Assembly: GCF_914767665.1 (NCBI RefSeq)
Contig: NC_059506.1
Span: 22,235,825 to 22,299,824, forward strand
DNA length: 64,000 bases
Direction: 5' to 3'
DNA from: Harmonia axyridis
Taxonomy: Eukaryota; Arthropoda; Insecta; Coleoptera; Coccinellidae
The first letter of the stretch is position 1, and the number at the start of each line of letters is the position of its first letter. The notes under the pieces were generated by a model. The model saw nothing but the letters and a program-made list of their open reading frames with translations, was not told the DNA's origin and searched no databases. Both the position numbers and the translations under genes were made by a program. Positions 1 through 10,983 of the stretch are shown one piece after another.

Positions 1-229
1 TTTAAAACTCTTCAAAACAATGCCTTCACTGAGCCAGTATATATCTGGTGCATATATATTATCTTTGAAAAACAAAATCAAACTAACAAAGATATTGGTC
101 ATTCCATATACAAGAAGCCATGACATGACATTATGTGGAAAATTTCAAGAGGATGGCCTCACAAATTGCATTTTACAAAATATTTTTATTCTATTTATTA
201 ATTTGAACTGGGGTCATTGTGGCTCGGTA
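1..229. other. Unassigned left edge
   Basis: I see no supported gene, RNA or repeat boundary here. The short open frame across this stretch has no recognisable motif. Confidence 0.5.
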
Positions 230-930
230 AGCCTTCCGGGAACTGCGACCATTTTGTTCTTTACCCTTCTTATTCATGGAAACCTAGGGAGGTCGTCAAT
301 GGCGTCGATAAAGCTGACAACCTCTTTAGGGGCCCTGGGCGTTACCTCACGGGTATCCAGGGCCGGCTTCCCCATATGAATGGTTCTTAGGCCAGCCAGC
401 TCAGGACACTTGCATACTATGTATTCAGCTGTTTTCGCTTCTGGTCCACAGAGCCTGCGAATCTCATCTGCTGATTTTCCATACGGTACAAATGATCAAA
501 TGATGTTTGTTCCGACAGTGCCCCGTCAGCAGTCCACCATCACCCGAAGCTCAGCTCGTGACAGCTTCAAGAGCTTTCTGGCATAGGTAGGTGAAATCAT
601 CATGAATTTCTTGGTCTAAGTAAGTCCAGGAGTGTTTGTCCATTGGTTATCCTGTTATTGAACTCTCATTGCTGGACCGCTGCCTTATATTGGTCTTTTC
701 CTAGCCCACACACTTTTTGCAAGTTCATCGCATTTTTCATTTCCTTCAACATCACAGTGCGGCAGTGTCCTGGTACCCATAGTAGAGTCACCTTATTGCC
801 TCTGGCCAGTTGCCTTATGGTGTTACGACACTCCCAGGTCAACTGAAACCCTTGGCAGTATGATTCCAGGGATCTCAGCGTGGTCTGGCTGTCCGTGGTG
901 ATGTAGGCTTGCGCCCCCTTGAGATTTTAC
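230..930 (-). mobile_element. Degenerate non-LTR retrotransposon, RNase H and C-terminal tail
   Basis: Read on the minus strand, about 930 to 750 encodes an RNase H-like stretch (AYITTDSQTTLRSLESYC, then LLWVPGHC). Further on, in shifted frames, come a GHCR motif and a cysteine-containing tail (about 540-300), as in the end of R1/Jockey-type ORF2. Frame changes and stops show that it is dead. It lies beyond the 3' end of the truncated CFAP210-like gene and may relate to the missing last exons of that gene. The fragment at 22.2-22.6 kb shows a similar C-terminal motif on the other strand. Confidence 0.65.
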
Positions 931-1176
931 AAAATAAGGAGGCATGCCATAGGAACTCCATGTTACGTTAGCAAGCAATTAATAAGAGACGATCTAAAGA
1001 GCCCGGAATCACAGAAAAGATGAAGAATAGAAAAAAAATCATAAGGACGAATGAAAGGACAGTAAGCGAAATAAAGAATCAATCATAAGAGTTGTCAGGA
1101 GAACAGGTGATTATTCAGTTGCGGAAACTCTTTTCATGGGAACTAATATGTTCTATTTTTGTGAGATTCTAAAAAA

Positions 1177-4100
1177 TTATCTCATGCAAGTACAGTTCAG
1201 TTTCTTATATTCTTCAGACATAAAGCTCTCACTTCTCAATGAATGCATGATCTTTTTGAAAGTAGAACACACTCTATTCACTAGGCTATAGGGGCTTGGT
1301 TCTAACATCAGGCAGCTTTCATGCGATTGAATAATAAAACCACTGATACCAAGAAGTTGGCAGTGTGCAGTTAGATTCATTGAGTGATTTTTTTTGCATT
1401 CTGTTTGAAAAAATGAAGTTGGTAGGTATTTGAATTTCTTTTCAGGCCTGAATATTTCTTAACCAATAAAAACATATTCGGTTTCGAGGTAATTATTTAT
1501 TCTCAATGATTGAAAGCGAATTTCCTCTAACTTTGATTGTAAATGTACTCACTCCTTCTGATAATGGCGAACTCCATTTTGAAAAATTATTTCCTCACTT
1601 GGCTCGATTGGCGGTAGTTGTGAAATATATTTCACATATGATTCTTCATGTTGACTCACTCTATCTCTCGCTTCCTAAAATATAAATCACTGATAAATAC
1701 CACGTCTCGAAAAGACTAATTTGGCTAACATAACAATAGAAGATTTTTTCGATTTTCACCTTTTTTAAACTTGATGTAACGAGGCAATTCCTCGTATTGA
1801 ATACATTATTGATAACTTCGTTAACCTTGTAGAGTTCCTGTTCCTCTTTCTTTTTGGAATGACGTCTATGGTGGGCATCCTCAGCGGCCTTCTTCAAGAG
1901 CGACAATGCTTTCTTCTTGTTTGATAACAGCTGCGAAAAAAATCTATATGTAGTTCAATCAGAGTTCGAACATAGTCTCTTTATTGTTATTAATGAACTA
2001 TTTGATTTTGGGTTAATTATGGCATTTCCACCGCCATCTTCAAAAAGCAGATACCTCTAATTCACGTCCCATAAGAGGAATGAATTTTCAAAATTACCTG
2101 TTCTCTCCTAACTTCCTCCTTGTTTTCTAATTCTTCAGTCATTCTTGAGAGATCCATTTTCTCTTGGTTGACTTGATTCTTATATTCCTCCTGTTTTTTC
2201 CTTCGATTTTCCTGGCACCTAGTCATTTGAAAGATAAATGAAATAAAACAAAATTAATTTCCGCAAATATTTCAATATCAACAACCATTGTTTCGCAACA
2301 CTGTGACTTCTTCAGGTTGATTTTAAGTTTTGACCGATACAAAGCAGAAGAGCTTATACACTTACCTATATAGGTAACAAGATTTTAACGTTGACCGAAA
2401 AAGCCAAAAAACCTAAAAAGACCTGAGGAACTTCACATGTACATTGGAAATTTGCCGCCTGATATTTCCAAACTATCGGATGATGTTCACCAATGGGGAT
2501 GATGAGCCTATATAAGTATATATGTTCATTTAAAATAATATTTTGGGAATTATACCTATTTATTTCGAAAGATTCTGACAGTGTTAATCTTCTTCTTTTA
2601 TTTTCCATATAGAGAATTTAGAAATAAGTATTAAAGGTATTGCCCATATGTTTAAAATTACTTCCAAATGTTGAAAAGACCCACGCAGAAGTAAAGGGTT
2701 TTTTCGAGGTATATAACTTGAAGTTGGCATTACTGTTCAAGATGGCGACCGATTTAACAGCTGTCAAGTGATTTATTCTCAGTTTGGTTTGGCAATTCAT
2801 CATGAATAGACTCATGCCTGAACAACGCTTGCAAATAGTGCAATTTTATTTCGAAAATAATGGTTCTGTGAGGAATACGTATCGCGCACTACGTCCATTT
2901 TATTTTGTTTAGCGATGAAGCGCACTTCTGGTTGAGTGGCTACGTCAACAAACAAAACTGCCGCATTTGGAGTGAAGCTAATCCTCAAGTGTATGTCGAA
3001 ACACCGTTACATACAGAAAAACTGACTGTTTGGTGCGCTTTATGGGCTGGTGGAATCATTGGCCCGTACTTCTTCAAAAACGATGATGGCCAGAACGTAA
3101 CAGTCAATGGTGATCGGTATAGAGCCATGATTACTAACTTTTTCATTCCTGAATTGAACAACCATGATGTCCAGGAGCTGTGGTTCCAACAAGACGGCGC
3201 AACATGTCACACAGCTCGTGCCACATTCGATTTATTGAAAGACACGTTTGGTGACCTGTGAATTGGCCTCCAAGATCTTGTGATTTAACACCGCTAGACT
3301 ACTTTCTGTGGGGCTATGTAAGGTCATTGGTCTATGCGGATAAGACACAAACCCTTGACCGTGTTATTGCCGATATACGGCCACAAATGTTGGAAAAAGT
3401 AATCGAAAATTGGACGTCCAGATTGAACTACATCCGAGCCAGCCGTGGCGGTCATATGCCAGAAATCATATTTAAAATGTTATGCCACAAACTTATCTTG
3501 CGGATAAATAAAATTCATTAGAATAATCCATCGTTGTTTTATTTCAATTTAAAGTTCTATAGCTCTAAAAAAAAACACCCTTTATAACTTCTTTAATGTT
3601 CATGTACCCTATTCTTAAATGATCTTCTTTTTTATCCAATATAAACAAATCATAGAGTAATCATTTCAAATCTACTTGTAGTTTCCGGATGTACTTTCTC
3701 AGTTCTATCTTAATTGTTTTTGATAAAAAATTTCAAATTAAGAATCATTGAATATTTGAAAGATAATTGATCGAATTATATTTGGATTTTTCTACTTACT
3801 GTTTCCACACTTCCGCTTTTGTTTCGATTATTCTACATTTTTGATTCTCTTCTTTCTTCTGTTGGAAAATATCATGAGCTTTCCATTGACGTTTCAACTC
3901 GTTCGTTTCCTTCTCTTCCATTTCTTCTTCCTTCTCCCTTATCTCCTTCCTCAATTCAATATCTTTCTCCCTTTCATGTAGAACTTTGGCTTCTCTTAAT
4001 GCTCTTGATAATTCCAAAGTGGGAGTTCTGTTTATTATTGTTTCTCTTTGATATTTCTTCACAATTTCCTGTCTTTCCATTTTTTGATTTTCCTTTATGC

Positions 4101-4679
4101 GTAAGTAATCTTGTGTTAAGGCTTCATATTTACGGTCCAGTTGGTTTTTCTTGTCATCTAGCCGTTTGGCTGCTGCTTCCTTGAACAATTCAAATGCAAA
4201 TGAGATAAATTCTGGATATCACAAATCGTCGGCTAAGAGTGTAAATCTGCTATGTCCATAATGAACAATTTCACAGGAGACCAAAAAAACCGTACAGTAC
4301 AGTGTTATAATAATAATAATAAGAGAGTTTATTCATGAAAATACATTCAATAGAGTTTATTGAATGTATTTTCATGAATAAACTCTCTTATTATTAATAT
4401 TATAACACTGTACTGTACGGTTTTTTTGGTCATAGCAGATTTACACTCTTAGCCGACGAAATGATATTTTACGAATTTATTTTTATTTTTGTCATATGAA
4501 TATTTCACCTTTTTTGAGTCATGTCCGGCCACTAGAGCAGTACTCATTTCCTTCATGTACTTCAAGTATAGTCTCTCTTTTTCCTGTTTTTCCTTCTCAC
4601 GTTGTTTTTCAGTCAGCCAATTAGTTAAAGAATTCCATTTTCTTTTTGGTAAAACGCAAATTCCTTTATCGATCTGCAT
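1177..4679 (-). CDS. CFAP210 (CCDC173)-like coiled-coil protein, paralogue B, 3' part uncertain
   Basis: I propose six exons: 4679-4509, 4179-3800, 2218-2098, 1930-1760, 1674-1553 and, least certain, 1447-1177. Phases join throughout. The product is a highly charged Glu/Lys/Arg-rich coiled coil. It starts with a VLPKRKW motif near residue 9, like the conserved LPK-x-x-W segment I associate with CFAP210, a microtubule inner protein of motile cilia and sperm flagella, and has TPH-type helical sequence after it. Exons 2-5 match the lengths of paralogue A exactly. The last proposed exon is an open 90-codon frame with correct phase but an uncharged sequence unlike exon 6 of paralogue A, so the 3' end may be eroded, replaced or outside the window. 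An alternative is termination at the TGA overlapping the exon-5 donor (about 1552). Other TPH proteins (CFAP45, CFAP53, MNS1) are less likely. Confidence 0.6.
2694..3582 (+). mobile_element. Mariner-like element, internally deleted, copy 1
   Basis: The element is bounded by TA on both sides (2692-2693 and 3583-3584). Its terminal inverted repeats start AAGGG. A transposase start (ATG 2802, MPEQRLQIVQFYFENNGSV, the first helix-turn-helix) runs only to TYRALRPF. It is then fused by a large internal deletion to the catalytic core (FSDEAHFW at 2905, WFQQDGATCHTA, and RSCDLTPLDYFLWG at about 3277). Comparison with the second copy shows a further 22-bp deletion at about 3254 that shifts frame before the third catalytic Asp. 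It cannot encode a working transposase. It sits in intron 2 of the CFAP210-like paralogue B. Confidence 0.9.
4227..4458. mobile_element. Near-perfect foldback (inverted-repeat) element, 232 bp
   Basis: Two arms of roughly 110 bp are almost exact reverse complements, starting CGTCGGCTAAGAGTG and ending with its complement. A short AAAT occurs on each side, a possible target duplication. It lies in intron 1 of the CFAP210-like paralogue B, between the donor at 4508 and the acceptor at 4180. Transcribed, it would form a long hairpin. Confidence 0.85.
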
Positions 4680-5260
4680 TCTTCAATGAATTTTTTGTGT
4701 TTTGTTGATACTGTTGATCAGGAAATTGGCTTAGGTAGAACTCTGATGTTTCTAATGACAAATATGTTGAATCGATGTAACCATGGCTTTGTTTATATCG
4801 GTTCAGTTGGTCGATTACCTACCTACTTCGTTACATGATTTGCAGAGTCCTAATTTCAACAATGAAAATTTACTTGAATTTTTTCGCAAACTCGATTCTG
4901 GTAATTTTTGGAGTTCGAGTAAATACAAAAAAATCACCTAGAGCTCGGACACCTTGTAGAAAAAAACGAAAGCATTTTCTACGAAGAAATTTTTCTACAT
5001 TTTTTTTCTGAATGAGGAAAATTTGGGGTGTGAAGTTTTTAATGATCTACCAGATAGGAACTAAATACGCCACTTTGTATAAGTTTTGTTTATATTTATA
5101 TAATGCATTATTAAACATGAGTAAACTGTATATAAATATAAATATAGATGAACATAACAAAAAATTGAACAAAAAGATTATTTTCAACAAATTGAAGTTT
5201 CTGAGGTTGGGTATTATTGAATTTTTATAATCGTTTTGGAGACTTCTTTACTGAACTCCT
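4680..5260. other. Intergenic spacer between the two CFAP210-like genes
   Basis: This 580-bp AT-rich spacer separates the stop of paralogue A (5261) from the start of paralogue B (4679). It must hold the 3' end of A and the promoter of B. I see no clear AATAAA or promoter motif. Open frames here have no coding character. Confidence 0.5.
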
Positions 5261-8200
5261 TCAAATTTTTGGCAGCTTCACTTGATTCATTGGAGTTGGT
5301 TGTGCAATATTTCTTTTTTCCAAACTGTCTTCTAGATGCATGGGTAGTTTATTTTTCTTAGAGTATTTCTGTAGAAAACAGAATAAATTAACAAAGAAAA
5401 TCATTTTTCCATAAAAATAATAATGATATTAATCCCATCATATCCTCCAAGATATATAATATGTTGTTTCTGGAGAAATAAAGTGTTGAAGGTATTGAAT
5501 TTCATACCTCAAAAGGCCTTGAAAGTGTTTTTCTTTGAATTTTTTATATTTTCTCAATCATTTGGCTTTTTCTGAAATTTTGAAGAATTACTACACACTA
5601 CACTATTACCCTAAGAAACATGAATAAAAAATAATTTAATTAATCAATATTTACTGGGTGTCATTTTTTATATGATATATTGCTTAGTATCTTTTCGGGC
5701 AGGTAAAGCTGGCCAAGTGTCTTTGGAATTACTAATTACTATATTCGGAAATTTCCGAATCAATAAAAAGAAGTAATAAACCTACATTCATTTCTCTCTT
5801 GATCGGATAATCTTCCATCCCTTTCCTTTTAACATCGTCCAGAACATCCTTTGCATAAGCAAAAAATCTTTCATCTTCAATTCCATGAAAATCCACAAAC
5901 TTCTCAGGAGTGTTCTTTGGAGCATATTCTTTCCTCAATATCTGTAATTACGAAATTTAAAACACCTTCAAACACAAAAATACAAAGAATTAACTTTTTG
6001 CTTATCCCATTCCTTTGTGAAATCAATTTCGGATTCTCTAATTTGCTTCCTTCTCTCTACATCGTATTTTCTGTGTTCTTCCATGTCTTTCAGACGTTCA
6101 GCCAATCTGAATCTTTTTACTTCTTCAGTTACTTCGTCTCTTTTCTGGGATTTTGTCATGCAGTCGGAATACAGCGAATTTCTTTCTTCAATCATTTTCT
6201 TTTTTCTGTCATCTTCTTGAGCTTTTTTCTGTTGATACCTGAAACATTCGATGTAAAATATCTTCTAGTGTCAGACATTTATCTAATTAATTTTACTTAT
6301 TTTCTTCTTCTCCATATTGCTTCAAATAAATTCGATTCTCCTCAATTCCTTTGCACTCCTCTACTTGCATATTGGCAATGCCCATTTTGTGTTTCTCTTC
6401 TCTTAATTCCTCAATTTCCTATAATTTATTCCGTTAATATTTATAACTATTTTCAAACTTCATCACATAACATCTTACCTGTTTTTTCTGCTTCAGAATA
6501 AAGCATCCTCTTTTCGTATAAAAATCGTTGTATATAGAACAAACTTCTTCCATTTCTGCTTCTTCTTTAAGATGACTGTTTTTCTCTCTTTCTTTTCTCT
6601 GCGAAAGAGCACTCATATATCTTTTCACACTCATTTTACGATTTCTGAACTGAAATTGATGAATATTAGTTGGTGCATCTATCTATAAAGAAATTTCAAT
6701 GAATAGAAGGTCTGTAAGGTCATATTTCAGACGCATATATCAAGTGAAGTTCCGTAGGTATCTATTCCTTGTTCAAGAGACAATAATTTCAGTCAAAAAC
6801 TTCTCCAATCCCCTCCAAAATTTTGCCGTCATCCCCTAGAATTTGACATACTGAGGCTATAATAATTACAAGATCTGCAAAAATTTACTTTGATTAAATT
6901 TCTGAATCAAAAATGCTGACAGTACGGATAAAGAATACCGGAATGCCCAAAATACCACTACCTTTTGGATTTCGAATATCTAAAAGGCAAAAGATTCCCC
7001 CCAAAGAGTTGGACCTTAATCCGCAACTGGTGAACACTCAGATTTGCAACTGCTCTTTCCGCTGAACGCAGCTAAAGATACGCCGAGTAAAGTGATACCT
7101 GACGGCGATAATCAAAACTAACAACACTTGAGGCAGATTCCTTTTAAAGGTAACATTTTACAGCCTAAGTTATTCTACTTGATAATAGGGGGCACCTCTT
7201 GTAATCTTAAAAATGAATTTTTACATTGTTGATAGTCCAGAAGTTTGTTTCACTTACATCCTCTATTTCATTATTCTTTCGATCCTTGATTTCTTGTTCC
7301 AATTTCTTCAAATCTTCTTGTTCCTCTTTCATTCTTTTCTGTCTTTCCTGTAATTCTGAGTCCATCTTATCTTTAATTCTGAAAAAAATTTAAACTATTT
7401 ATGTATTCCTTGTAAATATGACCATAAATTTCTTCAATATATTATCCTATCGTCATATTAAGCTAATTCAAGTGAACAATTTAATATTTAATACCTATAT
7501 TGTCGCTTATGAATAATGAAATCTCCAACACTTGCATGGCCTCGGTAGCGCAGTAGGCAGCGCGTAAGTCTCATAATCTTAAGGTCGTGAGTTCGATCCT
7601 CACCCGGGGCAAATTTTTGTTGTTTGGAATGAATCTCTAATTGATTTTGCAATTAGATTTTGCCTTTCTCAGTTTTTGTGGAATTTGATATTGTTGAGAA
7701 ACTAAATTATACGTACTGTTTCAACTGGAACGCTTGAAGCAATTTAGACTTTTCTCTTGCTATACATTTCTTCTCCTCCTCATTTTGTTTGAATTCTTTA
7801 ACGGCTTCATGAACTGATTCAGCCCATCTGGCTTCGTTTTCTTCTTCTTCGCGTTTTATCTCCATTTTCAACTTGATATTGGCCTTATTCTCTGCTCTAA
7901 TATGTGATTCCACCAGTGCATTAGACAAAGACGAGTTTGGAGCTCTTTTCATTTTCATCCTTTGTCTTATATCATGAAGAATCTGTTCTCTCTCTTTCCT
8001 GTGGAATTCTTTAAAATATTCCATTTGCTTTGTTCTCATTTCTTCTAAAATGTGTTCTTTCATTTCCCTGCGTTCTTGCTCCCTATGCTTGATGTTCTAA
8101 AGATTTGGAACTTAAGTAAATGTAGTTCACCGAAATGAAACAAGTACCGGGTTTTTCACCAAAATTTGACCCCCCCTTCAACTTTGTTACTAACAGAGGT

Positions 8201-10647
8201 ACAAAAAAAATGTTTTTTACAAAAGTTTCACGAAATCGATTAGTGTTTTTTAAAATGATTTCACAAAACGAAATATATACAGAGTGGCCACATATTGATA
8301 GCAACGTCATTTTTTCAAATGGAACACCCTGTATATTTTTCTATATTTGACTAGCTCTTTTTCCCCTGATTTCAAATAAATAACATATGTTTGGCATATC
8401 TCTCTTATTCTGAGTACCACAGAGTTTCAAATTTTAAGAACCACCTGGCATGCAAGCTAGCAGTTTTCAAGTGGTAGGCTGCGATAACTCAAAATGATCT
8501 TTTTTGAGTTATCTCGTTGGCAATTTGACTATATGTCATATCATTGCCAACGAGATAACTCAAAAAGAGCATTTTGAGTTCTGCCACTTGAAAATTGATT
8601 ACTGAGCATGCTAGGTGGTTCTCAAAATTTGAAACTCTGTAGTACTCAGAATAAAAGAGATAGGCCAAACAAACACATGTTATATATTTGAAATCAGGGG
8701 AAAAAGAGGTAGTCAAATATAGAAAATATACAGGGTGTTCCATTTGAAAAAATGAAATTGCTATCAATATGTGGCCCACTCTGTATATATTTCGTTTTGT
8801 GAAATCATTTTGAAAAACATTAGTCGATTTCGTGAAACTTTTGTGGAAAACATTTTTTTGTAACAAAGTTAAAGGGTGGGTCAAATTATGGTGAAAAACC
8901 CGGTAACTAAATCATGAGATTATTAACTGTTAGGTCTAAGATCAAGTTTCGGAAAGCCTCACAGCAACTAAGAGCCTCTTTGTAAGAGGTACCTAAGTAG
9001 GTAGGTACTATAAGAATTTTCGAAGTTACGAACACTAAAGGATTATTCTATAATTATAATTAGGTTATAATAATAATAAAATCAATACACAAACCAATCA
9101 CTACACCTATACGTGAGACACTGTATTTGCTTAGGTTTTTCATCTGTGCTCTTGTATCATACGTTAAAATGTATGATGCCCCGTTTACATTTCCTCTGCT
9201 AATCCTGAGATTTTATCGACACATGCTTTATTGTTCGAAGTTGATAATTTTTGTATTGCTCTATCTCAAAAGAATATACCTCTGTATTCTATCTTTATGA
9301 AGGAATAAACATTCCAAACCTCGATAAATACTGAAACATCCAATAAATTTCAAATAAACGCAGGTGTCGCACAAGGTACTGTTCTTGGGCCGACATTATT
9401 TCTACTATGAACTTCGGATGTACCGGTACGAATGATACAATAACAGGAACATTTGCGGATAATAATGTGATTCTATTCAATCATATCAACCCACAAACAT
9501 CATCGGGCAATATACAGAGCCATCTGAATCTTCTAGAACAGTGGATAAACATCAAATGGAAAATTGAAGTCAAAGAAGCAAAATCCTCTAAGATAATATT
9601 CACTCTAAGAAAACTAGCCAGTCTTTCAGTGACGATAAACAATGTTACTATACCACAAATACAGTCGGTCGAATACCTCGAACTTATAAGCTACTTTGGA
9701 AGCAGCACTTGATATAGACAAAGAAGCAAATGGAAATTAAAATGAGAGATTTGCAATGGCTGCTTGAAAAAAATTCTAGACTCTCGATTGAAAATTAGAT
9801 CCCACTGTGAAAATGTGTCTTCAAACCTATTTGGACATATGGAATTGAACTTTGGTGTTCTTCCACAAAGTAAAATATTGCCATTATTCAAAGAAGTCAG
9901 CTGGTCGGTGCTCCCTTTTATGTTTGTAGTGACTCTGCATGCCCGAAAGGTGACGTTATTGGCTTCGCGTCACTGTCTAGCGAAGCATCGGTGGGTTCAT
10001 GAAGAATCACCGAATTTGTGCAGAGTCACCTCTCCACGATGGTGTGAGAGAGTATGTCTTGGGCTTGGGCAGAGATCGCTGCATAGCCCCACCTACATTT
10101 TTTTGCTTTAGAAAGTCAAACCATATATACAAATCCTAATATTCCAAGAGACAATACTAAGCTGATCTACAATTTATCATAACAAAATAGAAGTCCATCT
10201 ATCTCATCTGATGCATCAGGTCAAGACTAAAAAAAAAATATGTCCAATAGAATTATCTAGTTTTACAAGGTGATGCTGTGACCTGCAACCGTCTCTTCAT
10301 TTGTACCTTTATGCCTGATTGTTAAATAATAATTATAAAATATAACAAAAAATTATGAATTAATTCAAATTCTCCTTCGAGATGAAAAGGATATAACAAT
10401 TGTTTAAAACTTCAAACAGTATTTTTGAAAACGACTCCTACACAATCGAAAGATTTATAAACCTTACTTGTATAGAATCAGGCCACCGTTCAGCCATCTC
10501 ATTAGAAATTTTCTTCAATTCTTCTTTGTAAGCTTTTTCTCGAACCATATTCTCATCTTCTATTTCTTTTCGATGAAGGTGTCTCATCAACCTCGAGTAA
10601 CTTTTACCGGATAAAAACAGAAAAGAACCAATCTCTTTTTCCACCAT
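5261..10647 (-). CDS. CFAP210 (CCDC173)-like coiled-coil protein, paralogue A
   Basis: Eight exons: 10647-10468, 8096-7717, 7378-7258, 6649-6479, 6418-6297, 6238-5995, 5941-5786 and 5368-5261 (stop TGA). Donors and acceptors are GT/AG and phases are consistent, giving 493 codons. The family length, as I recall it, is somewhat over 500. The protein is almost all charged coiled coil. An N-terminal segment ends AERWPDSIQ, then come Arg/Glu/Lys-rich helices, and the C-terminal part has ERFFAYAKDVLDDVKRKG before a basic tail. This fits a TPH-domain axonemal protein of the CFAP210 type (doublet-microtubule inner protein in cilia and sperm). The ATG at 10647 is preceded by an acceptor-like TTTCAG, so a 5' UTR intron is possible. 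It lies about 340 bp downstream of the DLD-like gene on the same strand. Assignment among TPH families is by pattern only. Confidence 0.72.
6650..7257. other. Intron 3 of CFAP210-like paralogue A
   Basis: This 608-bp intron holds no gene, tRNA or clear repeat that I can see. Confidence 0.5.
7539..7611 (+). tRNA. tRNA-Met (CAT), elongator
   Basis: This 73-nt cloverleaf begins GCCTCGGTAGCGCAGTAGGC, has anticodon CAT in the loop CTCATAA, a T arm GTTCGATCC, and an acceptor stem closing on CCGGGGC plus discriminator A. A T5 run follows at 7613-7617, a pol III terminator. No CCA is encoded, as usual in eukaryotes. The anticodon stem differs from the eukaryotic tRNA-Met sequence I recall by a paired change (C-G to A-T), which keeps pairing. 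The gene lies antisense within intron 2 of the CFAP210-like gene. Confidence 0.95.
8147..8903. mobile_element. Foldback/MITE element, 757 bp, copy 1
   Basis: The element begins CCGGGTTTTTCACC and ends with its reverse complement, flanked by TA on both sides (8145-8146 and 8904-8905). The two halves are long imperfect inverted repeats of each other, centred near 8530. Open frames read across it are by-products of the palindrome. It lies in intron 1 of the CFAP210-like paralogue A. A second copy is at 12038-12791. Confidence 0.9.
9345..9905 (+). mobile_element. Jockey-like non-LTR reverse transcriptase fragment
   Basis: The translated sequence contains AGVAQGTVLGPTLFLL (RT motif around the PQGSVLGP box), then, after a frame break, GTFADNNVILF, HLNLLEQWINIKWKIEV, KIIFTLRK and a QSVEYLELISYF segment, the typical order of a Jockey-clade RT. 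The catalytic FADD box reads FADN, and stops and frame changes are present, so it is dead. It is in intron 1 of the CFAP210-like paralogue A. Confidence 0.8.
9906..10467. other. Rest of intron 1 of CFAP210-like paralogue A
   Basis: About 9930-10060 contains short inverted segments (GTGACTCTGC and GCAGAGTCAC), perhaps a small MITE. I see nothing else interpretable. Confidence 0.4.
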
Positions 10648-10983
10648 TATCACAAAACTGAAATAAATATCCTCACAAAAGTAAATCTAGTAGAATTTAC
10701 GTAATATCGAAAAAATTGTCATCTTTCAATTGACTTTTTCTGGGGTATGATGACATAATTTTCAAACTGACAGACTTATTCCTCCTATGAAATGATAATT
10801 TAGAATTTATTTACTTTCATGTTCTATTGCGAGAAGAAGACAATTTCCAAATTGAAAACTGGTGGAAAAATTGACTAATTCAGCATCATTGAATAAGAAA
10901 TATAATTTCTTCCTCTAATAAAAAAAAAAAATACTAAATTGATGTTTCTATTGTATATTTGCTCAGTGCTCCATTTAAAAATT

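Noticed and set aside
20..586. Two plus-strand frames near the left edge
   Set aside because: Mostly antisense to the retrotransposon fragment, no motif.
3819..4184. 121-codon plus-strand frame
   Set aside because: Antisense shadow of exon 2 of CFAP210-like paralogue B.
5851..6501. 216-codon plus-strand frame
   Set aside because: It is antisense to exons of the CFAP210-like gene; Phe/Ser/Leu-rich composition is the mirror of Glu/Lys-rich coiled-coil codons.
8489..8884. 131-codon minus-strand frame
   Set aside because: Lies wholly inside the palindromic foldback element; similar frames appear on both strands by symmetry.
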